64,000 bases of DNA, from NCBI GenBank assembly GCA_965262595.1, contig OZ253548.1:682001-746000 (forward strand), in the 5' to 3' direction. The position numbers and the translations under genes are program-made. Source of the stretch: CATQHB01 sp965262595. GTDB lineage: Bacteria; Chloroflexota; Dehalococcoidia; Lucifugimonadales; UBA3495. Below are positions 35,593 through 43,890 of the stretch, one piece after another (position 1 is the stretch's first letter; each line of letters opens with the position of its first letter). The notes beneath the pieces were generated by a model, which worked only from the letters and a program-made list of their open reading frames with translations, was not told the origin of the DNA and ran no database searches.

Positions 35593-36393
35593 CTAATCCA
35601 GGGGTCTCCCGCGCCAGTACCTGGTTCCACCTGTTCCCGGCGGACTTTGAAAGCGGGGCGGCACGAGGGGTTGCCCAGTCAATAGCTTGAAAACCGCAAT
35701 TATTCCGGCGCCGGCGATGAAGCCGCCAACGTGGGCCCAAAATGCCACGCTTACTTGCCCCGAAACTCCTATAGAAAGCATGGCTTGGATAAGCTGCCAT
35801 ACAAACCACAGGCCGAGGAGCCAAGTGGCCGAGAGCCTGATGACGGTGACGAAGAAGAATACCACCAGGGTGTTAATGCGATTGCGGGGATACAACAGCA
35901 GGTACGCCCCCATTACTCCGCCAATCGCCCCGCTGGCCCCGACCAGCGGTGTCTGGGACGCGGCTTCCATGAACCAGTGGGACAAGGTGGCAGCAACGCC
36001 CGTTACCAGGTAGAACAACAGATATCTGAGGTGACCCAGTCGGTCTTCAATACTGTTTCCAAAGACCCAGAGGAACATGAGGTTTCCGGCCAGGTGCAGC
36101 AACCCGCCGTGAATGAACATGGAGGTGAATATTGTTGCCCAGGTTGGGACGGGCGTCTCAACGTCGCCAAAGCTAATGTGACTTACATAGGCGACCCCCT
36201 GAGTCAACTCCGCCGGAATGAACCCCCAGGTCAAGAAAAACAGGTTTAGCCGGAAGCTCTCCTGCCCAAAGAGCAGGCCAAAGCCTCCCAGCATTAGTTC
36301 GTAGAGGAATACCAGGAGATTCAGGCCAATAAGGAAGTAATTGACCAGGGGAACGGTCCGCCGCCGGGCATCGGCATCAGAAAAGGGAATCAA
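35593..36393 (-). CDS. Rhomboid family intramembrane serine protease
   Basis: A 266-residue membrane protein with six or more hydrophobic helices. The catalytic pair is visible: Ser154 in G-A-S-G-A-I-G-G and His221 in H-V-G-G-F-I-A-G. The W-x-x-x-T-S-M-F-I-H-G-G-L-L-H-L-x-x-N segment (about 85-104) supplies the oxyanion side. Rhomboids cut single-pass membrane proteins within the bilayer. TTG start at 36393. Placed between a kinase-like gene and the molybdenum hydroxylase on the minus strand. Confidence 0.93.
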   Translation of the reverse strand: MIPFSDADARRRTVPLVNYFLIGLNLLVFLYELMLGGFGLLFGQESFRLNLFFLTWGFIPAELTQGVAYVSHISFGDVETPVPTWATIFTSMFIHGGLLHLAGNLMFLWVFGNSIEDRLGHLRYLLFYLVTGVAATLSHWFMEAASQTPLVGASGAIGGVMGAYLLLYPRNRINTLVVFFFVTVIRLSATWLLGLWFVWQLIQAMLSIGVSGQVSVAFWAHVGGFIAGAGIIAVFKLLTGQPLVPPRFQSPPGTGGTRYWRGRPLD

Positions 36394-36532
36394 TTGTGCG
36401 GGCGCCTGCCGTTAGTAATCCGCTTACTCCGACTAATCTAAGAGTACCCAACTATTCAACCCAACCGCAGTTTAGCTGGCAAGCCAGACCTGTCCGCTTA
36501 AGACTGGGGCCTAACCGGCATTCGCCAACCGG

Positions 36533-37258
36533 CTATTGGGCCACAGACTCCTCGGTAATTCGGGTCAGGTCTTCCACGGAGTGCAGGACTATCTCCGCAG
36601 CGGTCTCGGGCCGCAATTTAGCGGCATTGAGCATCAGGTGGTAAAGCTCTGGGTCGTTTGGGTGTACCTTGAAAAACTTTCGGAAAAAGGCGATCCGCGC
36701 CTCTTCCAGTTCCGCCACGTACTTGGTGGCTTCCTCTCTAGTGTAATGCTCCCGGGCCATAATGTTCTCGATTCTGGATTCCAGGGGAGCCAGCATCGCA
36801 ACGTGGATTGACCCCGGGAAATCGGACAGGATCATGTTTGCGCCACGACCGATAATAACGACATTGCCGTTATCGGCCAAACCACGGATAACCGAAGAGG
36901 TGGCTTCAATGAACGCCTTGTCGTTAACCGTTTGGTTTGAAGACGGAGATTCACCGAGCAACTCGGTGTAGGTCTCCGCCGGCAGCATTTCAATACCATG
37001 GCCGAAGTAAGGTTCCCCGCCAACTCCGGAAATCGCCGAGCGTTCCAGCATGGACTGGAGAAAACGGGTCATCCGCTCCCGGAATCGAATTACCCGCTGT
37101 TCCTTCTCAATCAAGCTGCCCACCGGCGAGCCAACCCGCCGCGCCGCCTCGGCGAAAATCATCCGGTCAACATAGTCAATGCCCAGCCGTTCGGCGACCA
37201 TCTGGCCGACTTCAAAGTTACCACTGCCTATTGGCCCATTTATTGTAATTACCGGCAT
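36533..37258 (-). CDS. Cytidylate kinase-like family protein
   Basis: A 241-residue P-loop protein of the PF13189 type. The loop is I-N-G-P-I-G-S-G-N (residues 6-14), ending in Asn instead of Lys-Ser/Thr, as in this family where G-S-G-G is common. L-G-I-D-Y-V-D-R-M-I-F, I-I-G-R-G-A-N-M-I-L and R-I-E-N-I-M-A-R-E match cytidylate-kinase-like proteins. Its phosphate acceptor is unknown. The start at ATG 37258 is preceded by CGAGGTGAAACT; the frame upstream to 37324 is not conserved. Confidence 0.8.
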   Translation of the reverse strand: MPVITINGPIGSGNFEVGQMVAERLGIDYVDRMIFAEAARRVGSPVGSLIEKEQRVIRFRERMTRFLQSMLERSAISGVGGEPYFGHGIEMLPAETYTELLGESPSSNQTVNDKAFIEATSSVIRGLADNGNVVIIGRGANMILSDFPGSIHVAMLAPLESRIENIMAREHYTREEATKYVAELEEARIAFFRKFFKVHPNDPELYHLMLNAAKLRPETAAEIVLHSVEDLTRITEESVAQ

Positions 37259-37383
37259 AGTTTCACCTCGGCCATTTGACTGGTAGCGCCTTGCGCCTCG
37301 CCTTTCCCCGCACTCCGGTAACAAACCTGCAAGCGTCGATTGTCCTTCATTTCGCTAGACAACGCTTAAACCAAAGGGATAAT

Positions 37384-37968
37384 CTACTGTACTCCAACAG
37401 CCATTAGATGCGCCCGCCTCCGGGCATACTCGTCAGCCAATAGACCCATTGCGAAAGAATCGTACCAGGCTTCATCCTTGCGATGGGTCCTTCTGAAGTG
37501 TCCTTCCAGCACGAAACCCAAGTGCCTAAACAGTCGAAGGGCAGGCTGGTTATACTCCGGAACGTCCACCCAAACCCGGTGCAGTTCGTAGGTATCAAAA
37601 GCCTCGTCCAGCAAGGAAATCAAGGCAGAAGTTCCGTAGTGATGATGCCACAATTCTTTACGTCCGATGAGAAGAAACAATTGGGCTTCAAGCAAAGGCC
37701 ATTCAATCAACAATTGGCCCTCACCAATATGTTCCCCTTCGCCGGTAAAGACCGCAAAAATCTTTCGATCTTCCTCATTAAACGTGTGCTCCCACTCTTC
37801 ATCGGGGACCTGCAGTACCTGTTTCGGAGAATAGCCAATATGAAGTGGCAAACCGTCTTCGCCTGAGCCATACCAAAAGGCGCTAACTTCGCTATCGTCC
37901 AGCCATTCGGCCAACCGTCGAACGTCTTCCCTGGTTAGAGATTTCAGAGTCACTTGTGGAAACATCAT
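37384..37968 (-). CDS. GNAT acetyltransferase (RimJ/RimL type)
   Basis: A 194-residue acetyltransferase. It begins V-T-L-K-S-L-T-R-E-D, has the acetyl-CoA region around I-G-R-K-E-L-W-H-H-H-Y-G-T-S-A-L (the usual pyrophosphate loop R/Q-x-x-G-x-G/A is only partly kept), then the conserved L-H-R-V-W-V-D-V-P-E-Y-N-Q-P-A-L-R-L-F-R-H-L-G-F-V-L-E-G. The end H-R-K-D-E-A-W-Y-D-S is typical for RimJ/RimL-like enzymes that acetylate N termini, spermidine or antibiotics. Substrate unknown. ATG 37968 with GGGGGTGC upstream. Confidence 0.85.
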   Translation of the reverse strand: MMFPQVTLKSLTREDVRRLAEWLDDSEVSAFWYGSGEDGLPLHIGYSPKQVLQVPDEEWEHTFNEEDRKIFAVFTGEGEHIGEGQLLIEWPLLEAQLFLLIGRKELWHHHYGTSALISLLDEAFDTYELHRVWVDVPEYNQPALRLFRHLGFVLEGHFRRTHRKDEAWYDSFAMGLLADEYARRRAHLMAVGVQ

Positions 37969-38158
37969 GCACCCCCAAGTGGTAGTTAGATCGCCCAGCC
38001 CAATTTGTCCAACGCCCCACCCTTGAAATTTGCGGCATTGAATTGGCTACGTCATTGAGTATGAACCAAATCAATAGCAAAATCAATTGCCAATGAATTA
38101 CCAAACGAAATGCGTTCTTCAATCTTTAATTGGCACCGAAATAGGCTAAAAAAGAAAA

Positions 38159-38199
38159 GGCGAGGGAAGGTATCTGTAGCAACACCTCAATCCCTCGCC
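38159..38199. terminator. Intrinsic terminator after DAHP synthase gene
   Basis: GGCGAGGGA at 38159-38167 and TCCCTCGCC at 38191-38199, with an inner AGGT/ACCT pair. On the minus strand the stem is followed by TTTTCTTTTTT, on the plus strand by AGTTTTT, so it works for the minus-strand aroF gene and may also work in the other direction. Confidence 0.85.
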
Positions 38200-38258
38200 A
38201 GTTTTTCGGATTAGTTACCAGGCCTGGTATGCCCTTGTGTCCCCAGCCGCCCGGCCGG

Positions 38259-39287
38259 CTAAGCGGCGCTTACCGGTTGTTTGGCCACCGCCTCGGTAAC
38301 GGCTCGCACCTGGTTCATCAACAGAGAGAAGTTCTCGAAGGTCAGAGACTGGGGGCCGTCGCACTTTGCCAGGTCGGGGTTGGGGTGAACCTCAATCAGC
38401 AATCCGCTGGCTCCGGCGGCAATAGTCGCCAGGGCCACCGGAGTTACCAGGTACCAATGGCCGGTGCTGTGGCTGGGATCGCCGACAATAGGCAAGTGGC
38501 TGAGCCGCTGAATAAACGGAATCGCCGCAACATCCATCGTAAAACGAGTGGAGCTTTCAAAAGTTCGGACGCCCCGCTCGCACAGCATTACATTGGTATT
38601 GCCGCCGGCAATTACATACTCCGCTGCCAACAGCCACTCTTCGTAGGTAGCCGCCAGACCGCGCTTAACCATTACCGGCATTCGGGTTTCACCTACCGCA
38701 TCCAGCAGGTTGTAGTTTTGCATATTGCGGGCGCCTACCTGGAGAACGTCGGAGTACTGGGCAACGGTGTCCACATCCCCGGGGGTCATTACCTCGGTTA
38801 TGACTGGCAAGCCGGATTCCTGCCTGGCGATACTCAGCAGTTTCAGGCCGTCAAGGCCCATTCCGCGAAAGCTGTAAGGAGAAGTGCGGGGCTTGAATGC
38901 GCCGCCGCGCAGAATCTTGGCCCCGGCGGCCTTGACCGCCTTGGCGGTGCTGACCATTTGTTCCTCGTCCTCGACCGAACAAGGCCCGGCCATTACCACC
39001 GGCTCCGGGCCGCCGACGGCGACATCGCCAACCATTACTATCGAGTTGTCGGGGTGGAACTCCCGGCTAGCCATTTTGTAAGGCTTGGAGATTGGTACAA
39101 CTTCGGAAACCCCCGGCAGCAGCGCCATTTCATCCTTCAGGTCCGGCGGAATCGAGCCGAGAACCCCAACTACAATACGTTCCACACCTTGGAACACCTG
39201 GGGTGAAAGACCCTCGCGCCCCGTTATACGGGCTTCCACTACTGCCAACTGTTCCGGAGTGCTCTCTTTGGACATTACCACAATCAT
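38259..39287 (-). CDS. aroF: 3-deoxy-7-phosphoheptulonate synthase (type I-beta)
   Basis: Commits phosphoenolpyruvate and erythrose 4-phosphate to the shikimate pathway. The 342-residue protein has an N-terminal ferredoxin-like regulatory domain (about 1-70) and then the TIM-barrel: M-A-G-P-C-S-V-E, K-I-L-R-G-G-A-F-K-P-R-T-S-P-Y-S-F-R-G-M-G, E-V-M-T-P, Q-V-G-A-R-N-M-Q-N, M-V-K-R-G, the metal Cys region V-M-L-C-E-R-G and G-D-P-S-H-S-T-G. This is the Thermotoga/Bacillus-like architecture, where Tyr or Phe inhibits through the N-terminal domain. A chorismate mutase gene lies upstream on the same strand. Confidence 0.94.
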   Translation of the reverse strand: MIVVMSKESTPEQLAVVEARITGREGLSPQVFQGVERIVVGVLGSIPPDLKDEMALLPGVSEVVPISKPYKMASREFHPDNSIVMVGDVAVGGPEPVVMAGPCSVEDEEQMVSTAKAVKAAGAKILRGGAFKPRTSPYSFRGMGLDGLKLLSIARQESGLPVITEVMTPGDVDTVAQYSDVLQVGARNMQNYNLLDAVGETRMPVMVKRGLAATYEEWLLAAEYVIAGGNTNVMLCERGVRTFESSTRFTMDVAAIPFIQRLSHLPIVGDPSHSTGHWYLVTPVALATIAAGASGLLIEVHPNPDLAKCDGPQSLTFENFSLLMNQVRAVTEAVAKQPVSAA

Positions 39288-39395
39288 TTTATGTCATCCT
39301 TTCGCTCGGTATTTTCATTATGTTAAATCAAACCTAAGGAAAAACTCCAGTGAAACGCCAGGTATTGAAAGAATCAGATTAATGAATAAAACAAT

Positions 39396-39409
39396 CGGCC
39401 CGGAGGCCG
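39396..39409 (-). terminator. Weak hairpin with T-run after aroH
   Basis: Read on the minus strand CGGCC-TCCG-GGCCG is followed by ATTGTTTTATT. The stem has only five pairs, so it may be a weak terminator between aroH (ending at 39468) and aroF. Confidence 0.35.
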
Positions 39410-39467
39410 TAATAAAAGCGGCGCGCCAATCCTGCAGGTGTCAACAACGATTTCGGCGTCGTTTGCA

Positions 39468-39839
39468 TTAAACAGACTCAATACCCTGGAGGCGGAGTAC
39501 TTCCGTTCCCTTGAGGTAAACGTTAACCAAATCTTTAGATTCCTTCTCAGTATTCACCAGTATAAGGACACGAACGCAACTCGGCAAGGCACTGGGTACG
39601 GGTATCTCCGTGGCACACATCAAAGCCGTATTGTTCCAGCCCAATTGTCTTGCGGCGGCGGCGGGAAATGCGGCGTTGAGGTCAGCAGTAACCGTGAAAT
39701 ACGCCATCGCCACATCGTGCTCTTCAATCCCGTTAGCTTCAATAAGCTCACCCAGCATTTCTCGGGTGGCAGCATAAATGGATTCGGCCGTATTGGCATC
39801 AGCCACTGTCGCTCCCCTCAAGCCGCGGCACACCGTCAT
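39468..39839 (-). CDS. aroH: Chorismate mutase, AroH type
   Basis: A 123-residue monofunctional mutase with the trimeric AroH fold, converting chorismate to prephenate. Conserved blocks are R-G-L-R-G-A-T-V near the start (Arg7-equivalent), F-T-V-T-A-D-L-N-A-A-F-P-A-A-A-A-R-Q-L-G-W-N, the L-M-C-A-T-E-I-x-V-P strand, C-V-R-V-L-I-L-V-N-T and V-Y-L-K-G. Its ATG shares four bases with the trpA stop (ATGA), so trpA and aroH are translationally coupled. Confidence 0.93.
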   Translation of the reverse strand: MTVCRGLRGATVADANTAESIYAATREMLGELIEANGIEEHDVAMAYFTVTADLNAAFPAAAARQLGWNNTALMCATEIPVPSALPSCVRVLILVNTEKESKDLVNVYLKGTEVLRLQGIESV

Positions 39840-40660
39840 TGTTCCACTCCTTCCTGCGCCGGCCAGGGCCTGCCGGCCAATTCCGCCACAAAACGGCTGG
39901 CCCGGGCCACCACCTGCTCACGAGGCGAATCTAGCATTGTGCGAATCAGGGCGCTACCCACCACCGCGGCCTGGGCTTGCCGGCACACCCTCTCCACGTG
40001 TTCGCGCCTTGAAATTCCGAACCCGACGGCTAAGGGCAAAGAGGAGTGGGCGCTTACTCGGTCCAGCAACTGAAGTCCTTGTTGAGAAACTCGGTCCCGG
40101 GCGCCGGTGATTCCGGTTACGCTGATGCAATAGATGAACCCGGAACCAACTTCAGCTGCTCCGTGAATGCTGGCGTCGGTGCTGGTTGGCGCCAGCAGCG
40201 GAATCAGGTGAATATTCCTGGGTCTGCACTGGGCCAACAGGGGTTGTGCTTCCACGCCGGGAAGGTCAATCATAATTAGGCCGTCCACTCCGGACTGCTC
40301 TGCCTGAATGGCGAACCGCTCCAAGCCATAGTTGTAAACCGAGTTATAGTAGGTCATCAGAATCAGTGGCGTGTCCGGAACCTGATCTCGGGCTTGTGCT
40401 ACCGTGTCCAGGCAATCCTGTGGCGTAACGCCCCGCTGCAAGGCGCGGAAACTGGATTCCTGAATATCCGGCCCGTCGGCCAAGGGGTCGCTGAACGGTA
40501 TGGAAAGCTCAATAGCGTCGGCGCCCGCCGAGGCCAATGCCGGTACAAGCTCCAGAGTCGCTTCCAAGTCGGGAAAGCCGGTTGTCAAGAAGACAATCAG
40601 CCCGGGCCGTCCTTCCCGTTTGATGGCGGCAAACTTCTCCTTTATTCGGTCCCTACTCAT
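39836..40660 (-). CDS. trpA: Tryptophan synthase alpha chain
   Basis: Cleaves indole-3-glycerol phosphate to indole, which passes to the beta chain. The 274-residue barrel has F-L-T-T-G-F-P-D, A-D-A-I-E-L-S-I-P-F-S-D-P-L-A-D-G-P-x-I-Q with the catalytic Glu (about residue 47) and Asp, M-T-Y-Y-N-S-V-Y-N-Y-G, D-G-L-I-M-I-D-L-P and the G-F-G-I-S-R phosphate loop. The S-V-T-G-I-T-G-A-R segment is normal. trpB is not in the window, so the usual trpBA pairing is broken here. ATG 40660 fits the family start M-S-R-D-R-I-K-E-K-F; an in-frame ATG at 40693 is less likely. Confidence 0.93.
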   Translation of the reverse strand: MSRDRIKEKFAAIKREGRPGLIVFLTTGFPDLEATLELVPALASAGADAIELSIPFSDPLADGPDIQESSFRALQRGVTPQDCLDTVAQARDQVPDTPLILMTYYNSVYNYGLERFAIQAEQSGVDGLIMIDLPGVEAQPLLAQCRPRNIHLIPLLAPTSTDASIHGAAEVGSGFIYCISVTGITGARDRVSQQGLQLLDRVSAHSSLPLAVGFGISRREHVERVCRQAQAAVVGSALIRTMLDSPREQVVARASRFVAELAGRPWPAQEGVEQ

Positions 40661-40801
40661 TCCTACCAGGCTTTGATAGCAAAATCCAGGCATTCCCGAT
40701 TTAGTCGGCCCGCTTTCCGTAAACCACAGCCGATTTTAACTCGGATTGAATCACCTGCCAGTTGAATACCTTGGCACTGTAGCCTACCTATAAGCCCTTG
40801 T

Positions 40802-41662
40802 CTAGCCCCCGTAGATTATCGCCGTCACCGCTACCGCATTTTGTCCGGCATGGGCCAGAATTGCGGGCCACAAGGACCCGGTGTACCAGTAGAGCCCAGC
40901 CAGCAAAATGCCGGTGAGAAATATAGGGAACAACACGCCGGGATGTAGGTGAAAGGCGGCGAAAATCAAGGCGCTGGCCGCCGCCGCCGGAAATATTCCC
41001 AAACGGGGAGTCAGTCCGGCGAACACAAAACCGCGGAAGAAAATCTCTTCGGTTAGGGGAGTCCACCCGGCCAGGGCTTCAAAGGAAAGCAGGGCGGCGA
41101 TTCCGGGGAATACAACGTCGCCAGGGAGATCCGGCGGCAGCAGGATTTCCAGGCCAAGAGCAGCTATCAGCCAGGCATAAAGGCCGGTCGCTCCCAGGCT
41201 GACCCCTAAAGCCAGAAAAGCCAGCAGTACGGAAGAGCGCCAGGATACGCGCGGTTTGACCAGACCCAGAGCCGACAGCGAAAATGGTTTCCGGTCAGCC
41301 CGGTTTCGGCCCAAGCACCATACGACTGCCAGGATGGCCAGTCCGATGGCGTGGCTTCCGCTCCAGGCCCCCAGGGCTAATCCGAACTCCAGTTTCTCAA
41401 TCAGCAAAGTAGTCAGGCTAACTAATACGAAGGCCATGCCCACCAGCAGAATTGAGAGGGATACTTCTCCCCCGCGCCAAGGCACTGCCGCCGGTCCATA
41501 ACCCTTTCTTTGCCAATGATTCTGCCGGAACGGCCCCGAATCGGTAGCCGAACCGGTAGCCAAATCCCCGGCCGTTCCGTCGGTGCCAACTTCCCCGCAT
41601 ACGGGGCAAATAACTTCGTCGCTATTGAATCGTGAGTCGCACTTCGGGCAGCGCAATCGCAC
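40802..41662 (-). CDS. CPBP family intramembrane metalloprotease with N-terminal zinc ribbon
   Basis: A 286-residue membrane protein. Residues 1-25 form a zinc ribbon (C-P-K-C and C-P-V-C). After a Ser/Gly linker come about eight hydrophobic helices with the CPBP (CAAX/Abi) motifs E-E-I-F-F-R-G-F (about 205-212), F-H-L-H-P-G and L-A-H-A-G-Q-N, giving the two Glu and two His metal ligands. Related proteins mature prenylated or bacteriocin-like peptides or regulate membrane stress. The ribbon-plus-protease design is less common. A GTG start at 41662 is assumed; TTG 41656 is also possible. Confidence 0.85.
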   Translation of the reverse strand: MRLRCPKCDSRFNSDEVICPVCGEVGTDGTAGDLATGSATDSGPFRQNHWQRKGYGPAAVPWRGGEVSLSILLVGMAFVLVSLTTLLIEKLEFGLALGAWSGSHAIGLAILAVVWCLGRNRADRKPFSLSALGLVKPRVSWRSSVLLAFLALGVSLGATGLYAWLIAALGLEILLPPDLPGDVVFPGIAALLSFEALAGWTPLTEEIFFRGFVFAGLTPRLGIFPAAAASALIFAAFHLHPGVLFPIFLTGILLAGLYWYTGSLWPAILAHAGQNAVAVTAIIYGG

Positions 41663-41697
41663 ATCTCCGGCAGAAGCCGCGGTATTTCGAGAGCCAT

Positions 41698-41739
41698 TTC
41701 GGTCAATCAGGTTCGGTCAATCAGGTTCGGTCAATCAGG
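41698..41739. repeat. Triplicate 14-base tandem repeat upstream of the CPBP gene
   Basis: TTCGGTCAATCAGG occurs three times without mismatch at 41698-41711, 41712-41725 and 41726-41739. On the minus strand each unit contains TTGACC, close to a -35 hexamer, and the array ends 36 bases before the CPBP start. Same unit length and copy number as the array in front of hisZ, but a different sequence. Confidence 0.88.
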
Positions 41740-42082
41740 AGCCGTTTTGGCGACCGCTGCACTTGTGGGGGCCGCCGGTCAAAAGAGTATACCAGCAATT
41801 AACCCGCCTCTGAAACGTCGGGCCTAACTTATCCTTATTGCCTTTTGCCTTTTCGAGAACGATAGTTCCGCCTGGCCGGCCAACTAATGCCGATTTGCCA
41901 TACTTACTTATTCAGTTGATAATGGCTATCCAACAGCATGGCCGGCTGGGGCCGGCTGGGTGGTACGGTGATGGGAAGTGTTGCCGCTTCTGCGCTTCGT
42001 TTTCCAGGTTGTTTACCAGGAATCCCGGTTGTTTAACCTGCATGGCGAAAACAGCTTCAGCTGAAGGTGAAAGGAGTCCGAG
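41740..42082. other. Divergent intergenic region, 343 bases
   Basis: Between the CPBP protease (minus) and the GatC-like gene (plus). No gene. It holds an exact 10-base duplication GCCGGCTGGG at 41941-41950 and 41951-41960, and an AT-rich stretch at about 41820-41930 that may contain promoters for both directions. Confidence 0.5.
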
Positions 42083-42286
42083 ATGCCGGAAAGTAATGGC
42101 TTAACCAGAGAAACCTTCGATTACCTGGCGCGGGCGGCAGGACTTGACCTGAAAGACCCGCATATGGAGGAACTCTTTCCCTATGTGCAGAACGCCTTGG
42201 CCGGAATGGAACATTTGGCGGACATTGACGTAAGCGGGACCGAGCCGGATATGGCTTTCGGACCGGATCAGCCATTTCAGGAGTAA
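42083..42286 (+). CDS. GatC-like small protein paired with an amidase
   Basis: A 67-residue protein with the GatC pattern: an N-terminal helix T-R-E-T-F-D-Y-L-A-R-A-A-G-L-D-L, a second helix around V-Q-N-A-L-A-G-M-E-H-L, then D-V-S-G-T-E-P-D-M-A-F, the part of GatC that wraps around GatA. It is about 25 residues shorter than GatC of the tRNA amidotransferase. The next gene, 11 bases downstream, is an amidase, not a clear GatA, and gatB is absent, so it is probably the small subunit of a two-component amidase. GAAAGGAGTCCGAG precedes the ATG. Confidence 0.7.
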   Translation: MPESNGLTRETFDYLARAAGLDLKDPHMEELFPYVQNALAGMEHLADIDVSGTEPDMAFGPDQPFQE

Positions 42287-42297
42287 GCGAGGATACT

Positions 42298-43710
42298 ATG
42301 GATGCACTGGAATTATGTTATATGAGCGCCGGAGAACTTTCCCGGCTCATCGGCGGTAAAGAAGTTTCCCCGGTGGAAGTAATTGATGCTCATCTGGCCC
42401 GAATCGAGGCCACAGAGCCGACCCTCAACTCCTTTATCACTCTCTTACCGGATCGAGCCCGAGAAGCGGCCCTTCGTGCCGAATCCCAGATTCAGGCCGG
42501 GCAATATCGGGGGCCGTTGCACGGGATTCCGGTAGGTCTCAAGGACTTGTTCAATACCGCCGGAGTCCGCACGACCTCCGGTTCAAGAATCTTTGACACT
42601 TTTGTCCCCACACAAGACTGCACCGTTGCCTCCCGCTTTCAACGGGCCGGAGCCATCTTGTTGGGCAAGCTGAACATGCACCAATTTGCCTACGGCCCCA
42701 CCGGGGAAAACTTCGACTACGGCCACATGCACAATCCCTGGAATCCGGAGCTTATAACCGGCGGCTCCAGCGGCGGCTCCGGCTCGGCGGCGGCGGCGGG
42801 CCAGTGCACCATTACGATGGGCAGCGATACGGGAGGGTCAGTAAGGATCCCGGCCGCCCTTTGCGGAATCGTCGGGCTCAAGCCTACTTACGGATTGGTA
42901 AGCCGCGCCGGGCTGACGCCCCTGTCCTGGTGTTTGGACCATCCCGGGCCCTTGGTGCGAACCGTGGAAGATGCCGCCTTGACGATGAACGTTATCGCCG
43001 GCTTTGACGCCAGGGACCCAGCCTCGGCGAACCGGGAAATCCCCGACTATACTGCCGCCCTTACCGGGTCGGTTCAGGGTTTGCGCATTGGGCTGCCGGT
43101 TGAGTATTTTGACGCTCCTCTGGACGCCCAGGTAGCGCAAAAAGTGCGGGAAGCCGTGTCGATACTGGAAGGGATGGGAGCTACGGTTACCGAAGTATCC
43201 TTACCGATGTTCCAGGACTCCCAGGTGATTTCCGGCGCCATACTGATGTCCGAAGCCGCCGCTTATCACCGCGAATTGCTGGCCCGGGACGGAGACAAAC
43301 TCTCTCCCGCCGTGCGGTTGCGCTTGGAAGCCGGCCTATTTGTAACTGCGGCCGATTACCTGAAAGCCCAACAGGCACGGGCTCGGTTCAACCGGGAAAT
43401 GGCCCAGATATTCGAGAACGTTGACCTGCTTGCCGGACCCACGGAGCCAATAACCGCTCCGCCGATACTGGCGACCGAAGTGGAAATCGGTGAACAGAAA
43501 GTTGGCACGACCGGCGCCTTAACTCAATACACTCGGCCCTATAACATTAGCGGAACACCGGCCATTTCAGTGCCCTGCGGCTTTTCCGACAGCCAAATGC
43601 CCATCGGCCTGCAACTTGCCGGGAAACCCTTTGATGAGATGACCGTGCTGCGGGCCGCCCACGCTTACGAACAGGCTACGGAATGGCACCGGCAGAGGCC
43701 GCCGATCTAG
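42298..43710 (+). CDS. Amidase signature family enzyme (GatA-like)
   Basis: A 470-residue amidase. The Ser-cisSer-Lys triad can be placed at K82 (V-G-L-K-D-L), S157 (G-G-S-S-G-G) and S181 (D-T-G-G-S-V-R-I-P), with the spacing of the family. It hydrolyses an amide bond of unknown substrate or, with GatB/GatC, would transamidate Glu-tRNA. W-C-L-D-H-P-G-P-L-V-R-T-V-E-D-A is more like free amidases than the D-Q-I/V-G-P of GatA. It follows the GatC-like gene with 11 bases between. Confidence 0.87.
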   Translation: MDALELCYMSAGELSRLIGGKEVSPVEVIDAHLARIEATEPTLNSFITLLPDRAREAALRAESQIQAGQYRGPLHGIPVGLKDLFNTAGVRTTSGSRIFDTFVPTQDCTVASRFQRAGAILLGKLNMHQFAYGPTGENFDYGHMHNPWNPELITGGSSGGSGSAAAAGQCTITMGSDTGGSVRIPAALCGIVGLKPTYGLVSRAGLTPLSWCLDHPGPLVRTVEDAALTMNVIAGFDARDPASANREIPDYTAALTGSVQGLRIGLPVEYFDAPLDAQVAQKVREAVSILEGMGATVTEVSLPMFQDSQVISGAILMSEAAAYHRELLARDGDKLSPAVRLRLEAGLFVTAADYLKAQQARARFNREMAQIFENVDLLAGPTEPITAPPILATEVEIGEQKVGTTGALTQYTRPYNISGTPAISVPCGFSDSQMPIGLQLAGKPFDEMTVLRAAHAYEQATEWHRQRPPI

Positions 43711-43890
43711 GCTCAAGGTCTGGATAGTCAATCCGGTAGTCCTTTGGCGGGCCGGGAAAGTTTCGTGGCAAGAGCATTGAATCCCGGCCATCGAACACGG
43801 TCATTGTTGTACAATTCAGCCAGGCGGGGCCCACGGAATTGGCGGGGGAAGCGCCCGGTTTACCTGGATTAGACCGCCGGAGCGATTGGC

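Noticed and set aside
42298..43710. Annotation as GatA of the tRNA amidotransferase
   Set aside because: gatB is missing, the GatC-like partner is short and the D-H-P-G-P loop is that of free amidases; left as amidase.
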